Positions 16,673 to 25,060 of a stretch of 64,000 nt of DNA are shown here, piece after piece. Made by a program: the position numbers and the translations under genes. Source of the DNA: Chryseosolibacter sp040902445. Its GTDB lineage: Bacteria; Bacteroidota; Bacteroidia; Cytophagales; Cyclobacteriaceae. Below the pieces are notes generated by a model that did no database searches, was not told the DNA's origin, and worked only from the letters and a program-made list of their open reading frames with translations. The stretch is from NCBI GenBank assembly GCA_040902445.1, contig JBBDXJ010000322.1, positions 1 through 64,000 of the forward strand. The letters are read 5' to 3'. Numbering within the stretch: position 1 is the first letter of the stretch; every line of letters starts with the position of its first letter.

Positions 16673-17527
16673 TCACGCAGGAGGGGCGTTTATAAATGCC
16701 ACACACTTTTTGATAACTTCCTCATCTTTCAGGATCCGGGTGTGCCCCAGGCCCCTGGTCCGAAATAATGTAGCCCGGGGGTAGCTTTTCAACATTTCAA
16801 GCGCATGATTTAAAGACACTTCGGTATCATTCTCATCATGGACGAGCAACAGCTCCATATCCTGTTTGATATTCCGGATGAAATGCAAGCCGGTAAATTC
16901 CTCAAAAGGCCGGCCTGTAGTCTTGTGAATATAGGATTTAAAAAATTTCGCAGTTCCCGGCGAACCATTTATCGTTTTTAAGTAAGTATGGATAATTTCG
17001 TCTCCGATGGTGGGCGCGGCGATGTTGATCAGTTTTTTTACCCTTAAGCCATTCATCGCTGCATACAATACCGCACCCCCGCCAAATGAATGTGCAATGA
17101 TGGCTTCGGGCTCACCTGTTCTATCGCAAATTTTTCTCAACGCTTCTTCAAACTCCCGGATATTGGTAGACCTTCCCTGTGAACGCCCATGCGCCGGACC
17201 ATCAAAGCCAATCACCCGGAATTTTTCCCCGACAAGAGCAGGGATCATTTTGCGGAACTGCGTGGCGCGTCCAGCCCAACCGTGAACCAGTAACACCGGA
17301 GGTCCGTCGCCCCAGGAATAACATTGGATCTTTTTTCCGGCCACAGCCACTGTAAACTTATCCGCGGCTTTTTCAATGGCTTTCTCTTTGTGCGGTACAC
17401 CGTAATTTAATGGCGTAAAAAATATGGTCACAAAAAAACGGTGGGCCAGCGGGGGAATTGTTTTCTCCATTTTTGGATAAACCCATTGAACCAACTTTAA
17501 CAAAAAAGGAGTTTTTTTCTTTTTCAA
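16673..17527 (-). CDS. alpha/beta hydrolase
   Basis: A 284-residue alpha/beta hydrolase with oxyanion-hole motif VHGWAGRA (residues 81-88), nucleophile elbow AHSFGG with Ser147, acid Asp234 in HDENDTEV, and catalytic His262 in GLGHTRI. The triad is complete, so it should be an active esterase, lipase or similar hydrolase; the substrate is unknown. The N-terminus (residues 1-40) is basic and then hydrophobic and may associate with the membrane. It lies 10 bases downstream of the NRDE gene on the same strand and is probably co-transcribed. Confidence 0.88.
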   Translation of the reverse strand: MKKKKTPFLLKLVQWVYPKMEKTIPPLAHRFFVTIFFTPLNYGVPHKEKAIEKAADKFTVAVAGKKIQCYSWGDGPPVLLVHGWAGRATQFRKMIPALVGEKFRVIGFDGPAHGRSQGRSTNIREFEEALRKICDRTGEPEAIIAHSFGGGAVLYAAMNGLRVKKLINIAAPTIGDEIIHTYLKTINGSPGTAKFFKSYIHKTTGRPFEEFTGLHFIRNIKQDMELLLVHDENDTEVSLNHALEMLKSYPRATLFRTRGLGHTRILKDEEVIKKCVAFINAPPA

Positions 17528-17537
17528 TCTTGCAGGG

Positions 17538-18302
17538 TTAACCGATGGTAAATTGGAAGCTTTGATTGCTAAAACCGGAAGTTACGGGATCATAAACACG
17601 TTCATGAAAGACGACATGATTATGATAGTCCACCAGGATCACCGTTGAGGAGCGCGTACCATAGCCGGGACTTTTGATAAACGCGGCGGAGAGGGCTCGT
17701 TCGAGTTCCAGCCCCACTCCGGTATCGGGTAGTTGTTCGTCACCACCGATTTTGTCATCTGATAATACGCGGAACAAATCATCGGCGTCGACCACTGGGC
17801 CTTTGAGCAGGGCTTGCAATTCAATTTTTCCTTTCTCCACCTTTGGCCAGGGAGTTTCCAGTAAATGATTGCTCAGGCCAAACAATCCTGAGTTCAGAAG
17901 GATAACGCCGTCCCTATAATTTGAAAGATAATATAATGAATCAACGGTACCGGCAATTAAACTGAACCCGTTATACTTCCTGGCGCGGGTTTCAACTTTC
18001 TTAAGATACTCTTCACCGGTGGTTTTGTCCAGTAAAAAATCCGTAACGAGTTTACCCCGTGAAGGAGCGTTTGGGTTGATATTTTTCAGGTCGCGAAAGT
18101 TGGTGACCATACAGATCCTTCCGCTTTTCGTCATGCCAAGCCATGTTCCCATTGCTTCAAGGTCGCGGCCTCCCAGGATTTCGGGATGGTCTTGCCAAAA
18201 GGAAGCCGGCTCAGTTTTGCGATCATAAAATTCATCGCGGTTTGCCGCCACGATCAATTTGTATTTCGAATGATTCTTCAGTGCGATAAATATCAGACAC
18301 AT
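17538..18302 (-). CDS. NRDE-family (TANGO2-like) protein
   Basis: I place the start at ATG 18302 so that the protein begins MCLIFIAL, since family members have a conserved cysteine at position 2 and the NRDE motif (AANRDEFYDR) near residue 20. The segment LGGRDLEAMGTWLGM also fits, and 254 residues is the normal length. The fold belongs to the Ntn-hydrolase-like group, and the animal homologue TANGO2 is linked to haem or lipid handling, but the bacterial role is not established. The open frame extends 7 codons further upstream. Confidence 0.85.
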   Translation of the reverse strand: MCLIFIALKNHSKYKLIVAANRDEFYDRKTEPASFWQDHPEILGGRDLEAMGTWLGMTKSGRICMVTNFRDLKNINPNAPSRGKLVTDFLLDKTTGEEYLKKVETRARKYNGFSLIAGTVDSLYYLSNYRDGVILLNSGLFGLSNHLLETPWPKVEKGKIELQALLKGPVVDADDLFRVLSDDKIGGDEQLPDTGVGLELERALSAAFIKSPGYGTRSSTVILVDYHNHVVFHERVYDPVTSGFSNQSFQFTIG

Positions 18303-18346
18303 GACGATGCGATCAGAATGCAAAGAAACGAAAGAATCCTATCGCA

Positions 18347-18946
18347 TCATTCGAAAAGTTCCAATTGTTCAGGGAGCAGGGTGAAAGATTTGCGGTGATA
18401 GGGTGTAATGCCCAGCAATCGTATACCATCGCGGTGTTCCGGTGTAGGATAACCAACGTTGGTTTCCCACCCATATCCGCAAAATTGCTTCGCAAGGTGA
18501 TTCATAAGATCATCGCGGTATGTTTTTGCGAGAACAGAAGCTGCTGCAATTGAAAGGTATTTGGCATCACCCTTTATGATGCATTCATATTTAAAATCTC
18601 TATATGGATTAAACCGGTTGCCATCGATCAACAAGAGTTCGGGCTGCATGGAAAGTTTATCCAAAGCAAGGTGCATTGCTTTAAAGGAAGCGTTGAGAAT
18701 GTTGATACGGTCTATTTCTTCATGGTCAACTTCCCCCACTGCCCAGGCGAGAGCATCCTTTTCGATGTGGTACCGCAACTCCTCGCGCTCCTCCCGGCAT
18801 AATTGTTTGGAGTCATTCAAACGTTTATGTCTGTATTTTTTTGGAAAAATTACCGCCGCAGCAACCACAGGGCCCGCCAGACAACCCCGCCCCGCTTCAT
18901 CACAGCCAGCTTCCGTCAGGTCTTTCGTAAAGGATGATCGCAGCAT
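18347..18946 (-). CDS. rnhB: ribonuclease HII
   Basis: The type 2 RNase H catalytic motif CDEAGRGCLAGPV gives two acids (Asp and Glu); a third is in LLLIDGNRF, and the C-terminal CGYGWETNVGYPTPEH is typical. Starting at ATG 18946 (MLRSSFTKD) gives about 199 residues, the normal size, and the 15 extra codons upstream have no family match. The enzyme cuts RNA in RNA-DNA hybrids and removes single misincorporated ribonucleotides. It is divergent from the Nudix gene at 19099. Confidence 0.95.
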   Translation of the reverse strand: MLRSSFTKDLTEAGCDEAGRGCLAGPVVAAAVIFPKKYRHKRLNDSKQLCREEREELRYHIEKDALAWAVGEVDHEEIDRINILNASFKAMHLALDKLSMQPELLLIDGNRFNPYRDFKYECIIKGDAKYLSIAAASVLAKTYRDDLMNHLAKQFCGYGWETNVGYPTPEHRDGIRLLGITPYHRKSFTLLPEQLELFE

Positions 18947-19003
18947 AAACCAATTTCCCTTTAAAAATAAATTGATAAACCCAGTACTCAAAAAACATTT
19001 TAA

Positions 19004-19011
19004 TACTTTTG
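19004..19011 (+). promoter_or_regulatory. candidate -7 box (TACTTTTG) for the Nudix gene
   Basis: A TAnnTTTG match in the divergent region between rnhB and the Nudix gene, 87 bases before the ATG. No clear -33 element was seen. Confidence 0.35.
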
Positions 19012-19098
19012 GAGACCGGTCACCCGCCCCCTGGCCTGAAAATTTAATAGGCTATTCACTGTCAGCACTCTATCAGCTTGTAGTTAAAGACTTATATA

Positions 19099-19656
19099 AT
19101 GACTAAAGAAGAAATAAAAAATCCATGGACGACCATTTCCGGTGATACCAAATACGATAACCCGTGGATTACTGTAACTGAATATCAGGTGATCAACCCT
19201 TCCGGGGGAAAAGGAATTTATGGCAAAGTCCATTTCAAAAACAAAGCTATAGGGATCATTGCATTGGATAAAGACCTGAATACCTGGCTAGTGGGACAAT
19301 ACCGCTACACTTTAAATGCGTGGCACTGGGAAATTCCCGAAGGTGGAGGTCCTTTAAACCAGGATCCGCTTGAAAGCGCACAACGCGAATTGCGGGAAGA
19401 AACAGGATTGACAGGCGGGTTGTGGTCAGAAATTATTCACCTTCATACCTCTAATTCTGTCACCGACGAAGAAGGCCATATCTTCCTGGCCGAAGATCCG
19501 GAGGAAGGAAATAATTCTTTGGAAGAAACGGAAGCTGACCTGAAAGTATGGAAGCTGCCGTTCAAAGAAGCGCTTGATATGGTGCTACACGGTAAGATCA
19601 CCGATAGCATGAGCATCATGGCCATCCTGAAAGTAGCAAGAATGAAAGGGATCTGA
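19099..19656 (+). CDS. Nudix hydrolase (ADP-ribose pyrophosphatase-like)
   Basis: A 185-residue Nudix protein. Around residues 77-103 the sequence reads WEIPEGGGPLNQDPLES then RELREETGL, a Nudix box with the REXXEE core intact. The neighbouring QYRYTLNAWHWEIPEG is typical of the NudF/ADP-ribose pyrophosphatase branch, in which the substrate is usually ADP-ribose or a related nucleoside diphosphate sugar. A GGG insertion at the start of the box is slightly unusual. A 7-bp tandem array lies 10 bases after the stop. Confidence 0.87.
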   Translation: MTKEEIKNPWTTISGDTKYDNPWITVTEYQVINPSGGKGIYGKVHFKNKAIGIIALDKDLNTWLVGQYRYTLNAWHWEIPEGGGPLNQDPLESAQRELREETGLTGGLWSEIIHLHTSNSVTDEEGHIFLAEDPEEGNNSLEETEADLKVWKLPFKEALDMVLHGKITDSMSIMAILKVARMKGI

Positions 19657-19666
19657 AAATAGCTAC

Positions 19667-19694
19667 GAGTTTCCAGTTTCGAGCTCCGAGCTTT
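19667..19694. repeat. 7-bp tandem array, GAGTTTC type
   Basis: Four units in register: GAGTTTC, CAGTTTC, GAGCTCC, GAGCTTT, just after the Nudix stop. Confidence 0.7.
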
Positions 19695-19725
19695 TTGGTC
19701 AGGGCTGAGAATAATTTTGAACAGG

Positions 19726-19848
19726 TCAAATTTTACCTCTTACCTCTTTCAACTTCATAACCATACATTCGGCGTCGTTTTCAATCCAGTGGTTGTATTC
19801 TTCTATCACCCTCTTTCTCATCTCCTCTGAAATATATCCATCTTCCAC
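19726..19848 (-). CDS. possible 40-residue small protein downstream of methyltransferase
   Basis: A GTG four bases after the methyltransferase stop opens a 40-codon frame. It encodes a charged, helix-prone peptide (YISEEMRKRVIEEYNHW near the N-terminus, then a mixed lysine/glutamate tail). I see no match to a known family. Its position and amino-acid composition look more coding-like than chance, but it could be a remnant of the 3' end of a longer methyltransferase-associated gene. Confidence 0.3.
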   Translation of the reverse strand: MEDGYISEEMRKRVIEEYNHWIENDAECMVMKLKEVRGKI

Positions 19849-19851
19849 AAT

Positions 19852-20511
19852 TTATTTCAGTTCAGCAACCCTGGACCATATGCCGATTCTCTCAATAAAA
19901 CACTCTTGATCCTTTTTGTAAACTTCATCCGCATTGAAAACTTCAATTGAGTGAAAGCCTGATTCACGGAAATGATCCGCCAGGTTTTCCGCAATTCTGT
20001 TGTCCATCCCCGACTCGGCGCGCCACTTCAAGAAAGCCTGATAAAATACCAGCATACTTTCGGGCGGTTGAGGTCTCCACTCCAAAGCGGTATGGTTGTA
20101 GTCAAGAATGGATATCTGTCCTCCTGGTTTTAGAAATGACGCCAGCGTTGTCAACGCGTCTTTTGGATTATTGAGCCATTGTAAAATTCTGGCGGCGACG
20201 ATCAGATCAAACTTTTCGGGAGGCTGGAAATTGAATAAGTCAGCATGAACCAATTCGAGGTTGCAAACATCTTTGTAAGTTTCGCTTCCGCTTTTAATAA
20301 AGGCCTCGGTGTTGTCGATTCCAAGTACGTAACCGGTTGTCCCAACATGTTCTGCTATTCCTTTTGAGATCGCGCCCGTTCCGCATCCGACATCCAGTAC
20401 CCAAAGACCTGGCCTCAGGATCGGCATCAACGTAGCATAATCTGTCTTTAAGGTTCGGCTGTCAAATATTTTTGTTGTCGTTGCGCTTTCGCGATGGATG
20501 GTCTTATTCAT
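19852..20511 (-). CDS. class I SAM-dependent methyltransferase
   Basis: A 219-residue Rossmann methyltransferase. Motif I is VLDVGCGTGAISKG at about residues 38-51, the motif II acid is in GIDNTEAF, motif III is VHADLFNF, and motif IV is FDLIVAARILQWL. The methylated substrate cannot be predicted: small molecules of the UbiE/arsenite/trans-aconitate type are all possible. It is divergent or solitary, with no operon partner apart from the possible 40-residue frame downstream. Confidence 0.88.
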   Translation of the reverse strand: MNKTIHRESATTTKIFDSRTLKTDYATLMPILRPGLWVLDVGCGTGAISKGIAEHVGTTGYVLGIDNTEAFIKSGSETYKDVCNLELVHADLFNFQPPEKFDLIVAARILQWLNNPKDALTTLASFLKPGGQISILDYNHTALEWRPQPPESMLVFYQAFLKWRAESGMDNRIAENLADHFRESGFHSIEVFNADEVYKKDQECFIERIGIWSRVAELK

Positions 20512-20549
20512 GCTGACTCCTAAGGTTTCGGGAACAGTTTCCAGAAATT

Positions 20550-21158
20550 TTAATCAAAATAGGTCGCAAACTTCACCGACGTGAGCTTGTTATTGACAAA
20601 TAAATATTCGCTGTTGGTCAATCCCTCGAAAGTCGATATTCGCACCAGGCTTAGATTTTCCTTGCCTCTTAATTCTTCAAACAAGGATGAGAACTCCTCC
20701 AGAGTCATTCCAATTCTGATGCCTTTTTTAAATTCAACCTTATCGGAATGGATATCTGCCGAGATCAGCAGCCCATTTTGACTGCTTTGAGGCCGATAAT
20801 ACTCCATCGTCGATTTCCCAAAATTGACCGTCATAAGCGTGTCTGTCAACGTAGAGTCATGCAGGTTTGCAATTGGTTTTTTAGCGATCTTATACTCCCC
20901 GATCGAGGCGAGTATGGATCTGAAATCCTCGATAAACGGATCAGCGCCAATTTCCTCATTGACAAATTCAAATTCCAATTTACCATCAGCGTTTACTATT
21001 GTATTTTGCTCAGGTGCACCTTCATAGAGCAGATCAGCTTCCGTCACTGAATCAGTACTGATGGCTGCAACCGAGTCATAAGCTGTTTCACTGGTGCTAT
21101 CAGATTTACAACCAGTGATCAGCAGAATGATAAATAATGCGTGTTTTATCCTATCCAT
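20550..21158 (-). CDS. hypothetical lipoprotein
   Basis: A 202-residue protein with a lipoprotein signal (IILLITGCKSDS, Cys17). An acidic, Ser/Thr-rich spacer follows and then an alpha/beta domain ending in LTSVKFATYFD. The C-terminal part (GIRIGMTLEEFSSLFEEL) resembles the 'KGIRIGMS' motif seen in several Bacteroidota periplasmic proteins, where a beta-strand leads into a helix. I cannot assign a function. The residue after Cys is Lys, compatible with outer-membrane or surface export. Confidence 0.7.
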   Translation of the reverse strand: MDRIKHALFIILLITGCKSDSTSETAYDSVAAISTDSVTEADLLYEGAPEQNTIVNADGKLEFEFVNEEIGADPFIEDFRSILASIGEYKIAKKPIANLHDSTLTDTLMTVNFGKSTMEYYRPQSSQNGLLISADIHSDKVEFKKGIRIGMTLEEFSSLFEELRGKENLSLVRISTFEGLTNSEYLFVNNKLTSVKFATYFD

Positions 21159-21322
21159 ATTAGCCGGGGTTTACGTGGCGTCAAATACTGGTTTACTCAA
21201 ATTCTGAAAATAATATGATGAATGCAAGATGAATTGATTTTACTAACGTGCCCGTTAGGGTCGATTTTAGAAGACATGAAAGGTCTCGGCGACGAAAAAA
21301 CGGAATCGCCAACAAACCAATA

Positions 21323-21484
21323 TTAATCCGCTGCGATAGCACGAGCCATAGCGATGGCAAAGAGCACGGCGACTGCTATAGCTGCCAGAAAACTCCGAAA
21401 AAAAAGCGTTGAAGTTTTTTGCCCGCATTTTTCACAAAAATTTCCCGTTGCTGGATTGGCACAATTAAGGCAGGGCCCTGTCAT
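21323..21484 (-). CDS. small zinc-ribbon membrane protein
   Basis: From ATG 21484 this frame gives 53 residues: a four-cysteine zinc ribbon, CLNCANP then FCEKCGQK, followed by one membrane helix (SFLAAIAVAVLFAIAMA). The ribbon is like that at the N-terminus of DUF3667 proteins, which are much longer, so this could be a genuine microprotein or a truncated relative. The flanks (21159-21322 and 21485-21623) hold nothing else recognisable. The regular spacing of both CxxC pairs makes coding likely. Confidence 0.5.
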   Translation of the reverse strand: MTGPCLNCANPATGNFCEKCGQKTSTLFFRSFLAAIAVAVLFAIAMARAIAAD

Positions 21485-21623
21485 AAGCGTATTTCTAATT
21501 TTTAAAGTTAGCAAAGGGAACAATTAATCAATTCGATATGACAGATATTAATATCACCCGTTACTAAATTGCCGGATCGCCTTAACCTGAGTCAGAATTT
21601 TATTACCTTTTGGAAAACAACCT

Positions 21624-22205
21624 ATGCAACCCCACGCCAAACCGGTAAGGTATTCTCAGACCACCATTACCGAACTCATGATCCCCTCCTATGCCAACTT
21701 CGGCGGGAAAATTCACGGCGGGATACTGCTCTCGCTCATGGATAAGGTGGCGTATGCCTGCGCAAGCAAACACGCTGGCACCTACTGCGTAACAGTGTCG
21801 GTGGATAAAGTGGAGTTTTTACAACCCGTCGAAGTCGGAGAACTCGTCGCCCTGCATGCTTCGGTGAATTACGTGGGCCGGTCCTCTTTGATCGTCGGCA
21901 TAAGGGTTGAAGCGCAGAATGTAAAATCCGGAACGGTCAAACACACCAACTCCTCTTACTTTACCATGGTTGCCAAAGGCGATGACGACAAACCCACAAA
22001 AGTACCCGAACTCATACTTCAAAATGCAGAACAGGTGAAAAGGTTCATCGAGTGCCTGAGAATGAAAGAGATCAAACATGCTGTAAAAGAAAAAATGGAT
22101 GATGCGCGGTCGCACATTGAAGTAAAGAATGCCGGACGCATTCTGAAAGATGAGCGTTGCATCATTCAATATGTCACCTCACCTGCGGATACTTCCGCTG
22201 CATAG
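21624..22205 (+). CDS. acyl-CoA thioesterase, hotdog fold
   Basis: A 193-residue hotdog thioesterase of the YciA/acyl-CoA hydrolase group. The motif NFGGKIHGGILLSLMDKVA (residues 26-44) holds the catalytic acid and substrate-channel glycines, and VDKVEFLQPVEVGELV and YVGRSSLIVGIRV form the central strands. About 50 residues after the fold are charged and not typical. Such enzymes hydrolyse acyl-CoA to free fatty acid and CoA. Two PlsC acyltransferase genes follow downstream. Confidence 0.9.
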   Translation: MQPHAKPVRYSQTTITELMIPSYANFGGKIHGGILLSLMDKVAYACASKHAGTYCVTVSVDKVEFLQPVEVGELVALHASVNYVGRSSLIVGIRVEAQNVKSGTVKHTNSSYFTMVAKGDDDKPTKVPELILQNAEQVKRFIECLRMKEIKHAVKEKMDDARSHIEVKNAGRILKDERCIIQYVTSPADTSAA

Positions 22206-22372
22206 GTCAAGTTGAAGAACCTTCCAGGTTGCAATATTACCGGCTTTAAAAAGATTTTTTCATCGGATTCAAATTATGTAGCTTGACCCCTGAAATGGCC
22301 ATGGACAGAACCCAGCCGAAGGCTTCAAAATCAGCGTAGCCATTTCCGGTTCCTTGTAAATAAGATTACGAA

Positions 22373-23110
22373 ATGAAATTTCTCTGGAGGCTTTATACTT
22401 TTTATGGCCTTATTATATTTTTTCTCCTCTTTGTTGTTTTTTTCTTCCTGCTGCTCATCCCCATTATTTTTCCTAAGAAGTTCAGGTTTGTGGGGAAGTT
22501 CAACCGATGGTGGGCAAAGCTATTACTCATACTGATCGGTCTCCCTTTTAAGGTGGTTTATCAAGCACATTTTAACCCTAAAAAACAATACATATTTTGC
22601 CCGAATCACTGTTCCTACATTGATATCGCCACGCTGGCGCTAAACAAGCACGACACGGTGTTTGTCGGAAAAAATGACATGGAAAACATTCCGTTTTTTG
22701 GGTTTATGTACAGTAAACTTCACATTACGGTAGACCGCGCCAAGTTGAAAAGCCGCTATATCACCCTCGTGAAATCACTCAAAGCTATCGATCAGGGCAA
22801 GAGTCTCGTTATTTTTCCCGAAGGTGGCATCGTCACTAAATACCCCCCTGCCATGGGTGAATTTAAAGATGGTGCATTTCGCGCTGCCATTGAAAAACAA
22901 ATCCCCATCGTTCCTGTCACCATTCCATTTAATTGGATAATTTTGCCCCCTGACCGATTCGTGTTGCATTGGAAGCCCATGAAAGTGATCTTCCATGAAC
23001 CCATAGATCCTTCCATTTATACCTTAAAGGAATTGCATATTTTGAAAGCCAAAGTAAAAAGGGTAATTGAAAACGAACTCTATAATCATTTAAGCAAGCA
23101 TGAAAATTAA
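22373..23110 (+). CDS. plsC: 1-acyl-sn-glycerol-3-phosphate acyltransferase (PlsC family), copy 1
   Basis: A 245-residue membrane acyltransferase with an N-terminal helix (about residues 8-34) and the four PlsC blocks: NHCSYID (HX4D), then VDRAKLKSR, FPEGGIVTKY (block III) and VPVTIPF. It adds a second acyl chain to lysophosphatidic acid or a similar acceptor in the inner membrane. Its stop overlaps gatC by 11 bases. A second PlsC gene lies just after gatC, so the two may act on different acceptors. Confidence 0.88.
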   Translation: MKFLWRLYTFYGLIIFFLLFVVFFFLLLIPIIFPKKFRFVGKFNRWWAKLLLILIGLPFKVVYQAHFNPKKQYIFCPNHCSYIDIATLALNKHDTVFVGKNDMENIPFFGFMYSKLHITVDRAKLKSRYITLVKSLKAIDQGKSLVIFPEGGIVTKYPPAMGEFKDGAFRAAIEKQIPIVPVTIPFNWIILPPDRFVLHWKPMKVIFHEPIDPSIYTLKELHILKAKVKRVIENELYNHLSKHEN

Positions 23111-23387
23111 CCGCGAACTACTGGATAAGATAGCCCATCTCTCGCGACTCGAATTTGATGAGAAGGATGCCGAAAAAATGATGCGTGACATGACGGAAAT
23201 TGTCAACTGGGTGGAAAAATTAAAAGAAGTGAACACCGATGGCGTTGAGCCATTGACTACGATGTCACACGAAGTGAATGCATTTCGCGAAGATGAAGTA
23301 AAAGAACACCTTAGCCATGAACGCGCCCTGCGTCATGCTCCCAAAAAAGATGATGATTATTTCCGTGTACCTAAAGTTCTGGAGTAA
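23100..23387 (+). CDS. gatC: Asp/Glu-tRNA amidotransferase subunit C
   Basis: The 95 residues match GatC through their whole length: LLDKIAHLSRLEFDE, MTEIVNWVEKL, a GVEPLTTM turn, and a C-terminal DDYFRVPKVLE. GatC stabilises the GatAB complex that converts Glu-tRNA(Gln) or Asp-tRNA(Asn) to the amidated form. gatA and gatB are not in the window. It overlaps the end of plsC and is followed 13 bases later by a second plsC-like gene. Confidence 0.95.
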   Translation: MKINRELLDKIAHLSRLEFDEKDAEKMMRDMTEIVNWVEKLKEVNTDGVEPLTTMSHEVNAFREDEVKEHLSHERALRHAPKKDDDYFRVPKVLE

Positions 23388-23400
23388 ACATTAGTGTGCC

Positions 23401-24144
23401 TTGAAAATCCTGAAAGTTGTCGTGGGTTTTTTGTACAAGCTCTGGGTGTTCCTTGTGTTCACTGTCTTTATGATCATCCTGCTGCCGGGAATTGTTCTGC
23501 CTTTTTTACTCGGCCAGCGTTTTGGCTCCATCGGTTACGCCTTCCTCTGGCTGTGGAGCTGGATGTTCAGTAAACTTACTTTTATCCGCTATAAATTTTT
23601 TGGGAGGGAAAACTTTTCCGGGGGAAAAGCATACATCTATGTCAGCAACCACACCTCCTTTCTCGATATCCCCGGACTAGTCATGTTATTACCCGGACAA
23701 TTCCGGCCTCTTGCAAAAAAAGAATTATCAAAGATCCCAATCTTTGGATGGATTGCCAGTACCGCAGCAATTATTGTTGACCGCTCCAGTCCTGAAAGCA
23801 GGAAAAAAAGTATTGACCGGTTAAAACTTTTCCTGAAAAACGGGATCTCTATACTGATCTTCGCGGAGGGTACCCAAAACCGCACAAAGAATTTATTACA
23901 ACCATTTCACGATGGAGCCTTTCGAATCGCCCTCGACACTCAGCAACCCGTTCTTCCAATAGTTATTCTTGGCGCCGGTCGCCTTATGCCGCCGGGCACC
24001 ATAAACTTAAAGCCTGGACTGATCCGCCTCTATGTAGGAAAAGAAATTCCAACCACAGCACTCACCGCGCAAAATGTCAGGGAATTGAAACAAACGACGT
24101 TTGATGCGATGACAGAGATGATGGGGAACGTGAGTAGTGAGTAG
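23401..24144 (+). CDS. PlsC-family acyltransferase, copy 2
   Basis: A 247-residue paralogue of the PlsC acyltransferase two genes upstream, with the same plan: an N-terminal membrane helix, VSNHTSFLDIP (HX4D), FAEGTQNRTKNLL (block III, EGT) and VLPIVILGAG. The start is TTG at 23401, because the hydrophobic N-terminus begins right there. The stop codon (24142-24144) is inside a 7-bp tandem array and the last residues (NVSSE) are repeat-encoded. A role in phospholipid synthesis or in acylating another lipid is inferred. Confidence 0.87.
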   Translation: MKILKVVVGFLYKLWVFLVFTVFMIILLPGIVLPFLLGQRFGSIGYAFLWLWSWMFSKLTFIRYKFFGRENFSGGKAYIYVSNHTSFLDIPGLVMLLPGQFRPLAKKELSKIPIFGWIASTAAIIVDRSSPESRKKSIDRLKLFLKNGISILIFAEGTQNRTKNLLQPFHDGAFRIALDTQQPVLPIVILGAGRLMPPGTINLKPGLIRLYVGKEIPTTALTAQNVRELKQTTFDAMTEMMGNVSSE

Positions 24145-24171
24145 TGAGTGGTGAGTGGTGAGTGGTGAGTG
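24130..24171. repeat. 7-bp tandem array, GTGAGTG type, over the plsC-2 stop
   Basis: Six units in register: GTGAGTA twice, then GTGAGTG four times. The acyltransferase stop is inside it and a TonB fragment starts 23 bases after it. Confidence 0.92.
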
Positions 24172-24193
24172 GCTCCTGCTAGCAGTTAAGTAA

Positions 24194-24412
24194 ATGATCC
24201 AGGGTTTGGTATTCATTGAATTTGTGGTCAACACCGATGGCGCCGTTGTGGATGCATCAGTAAAATCAGGATTGGGTTTTGGATGTGATAAAGCTGCGCT
24301 GAATGGTTTTAAAGAAGTGAGTAAAGAGCAATGGAAACCCGGAACCAAAAATGATCAGCCTGTGAAGGTTAAGATCGTGTTGCCGTTTTCTTGCCGGATC
24401 ATTAAGACGTGA
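24194..24412 (+). pseudogene. TonB C-terminal domain fragment
   Basis: The 72 residues match the end of a TonB C-terminal domain: GLVFIEFVVNTDGAVVD, GLGFGCDKAAL, WKPGTKNDQPVKVK. All sequence before the EG-x-V-x-V strand is missing, as are any membrane helix, proline-rich linker or CarboxypepD-like region. A 72-residue free TonB domain could not couple to ExbBD. The loss begins at the 7-bp tandem array, so this is best read as a 5'-truncated remnant. Confidence 0.65.
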
Positions 24413-24564
24413 TAAATGTGCGGATCCGTTCACGTGTTCATGTTGCCAACTGAACTCAAATCTAAGAATGCAAAGTTTGGTCAGGTTGGGAGCGCGGGAT
24501 TCCACTATTCATAATCCAATGTCGTTTACTTAAGCTCTAAAAATCCAATTACACAGACACTAAG

Positions 24565-24864
24565 ATGGCAAAAGCAGCGCGGCAAAGAGTTGCATCAAAT
24601 AATATGTATGACGAAGAAGTGCCTGCAGAACTAACAGTATTTCCTAACCCGACTTCTTATTGGCTTTCCATCAGGCTATTTACCCCCCGGAAAGAGGAAA
24701 ATTTGGTGCTCATAGCAGATGCCATGGGTAAAATAGTGGCCAGAAGTATTTTTGGATCTGAAGAGGATACTATGGATATAGGGTATTTGTTGCCTGGTAT
24801 TTATCTTGTGGTAGTAACCAATAGTAATGGCCGATGGATTGAAAAATTAATAGTTAACAAGTAA
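24565..24864 (+). pseudogene. T9SS type A sorting-domain fragment
   Basis: A 99-residue frame whose last 80 residues form a Por-secretion C-terminal sorting domain: ELTVFPNPTSYWLSI at about residues 22-36, then ADAMGKIVARSIFG, and the final LLPGIYLVVVTNSNGRWIEKL. In an intact gene this domain follows a large secreted cargo and directs it through the type IX system. Here no cargo and no signal peptide precede it. It is probably the 3' end of a lost cell-surface protein gene, and shows that the genome family uses T9SS. Confidence 0.7.
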
Positions 24865-24931
24865 CCTATAGATCAAGACAACCTGTTGATTTGGTTAATG
24901 TGTCAAAACAATGAACATAAATAACTAAGTC

Positions 24932-25060
24932 ATGAAAACCTTCTATATAATTACAATTCTTGCTCTGACGGGTGGATGTAAATACGATGATGTTAATCCG
25001 CTTATGAAAATAGAGGCCAGCATTGGTGAATCCTTTATAGTTTCTGCTCCTGCGGAGTGT
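24932..25060 (+). pseudogene. lipoprotein N-terminal fragment
   Basis: The frame starts at ATG 24932 with a lipoprotein-like leader (MKTFYIITILALTGGCKYDD, Cys16) and runs about 43 residues to SAPAE. It then enters the 7-bp repeat at 25061, where the frame continues as repeat-encoded nonsense to 25120. A mature part starting KIEASIGESFIVSAPAE hints at a beta-strand domain, but too little remains to identify it. This is a 3'-truncated gene. Confidence 0.5.

Noticed and set aside
19731..19754. Further 7-bp array (TACCTCT twice)
   Set aside because: Only two exact units, inside a possible small coding frame; too short to count with the clear arrays.
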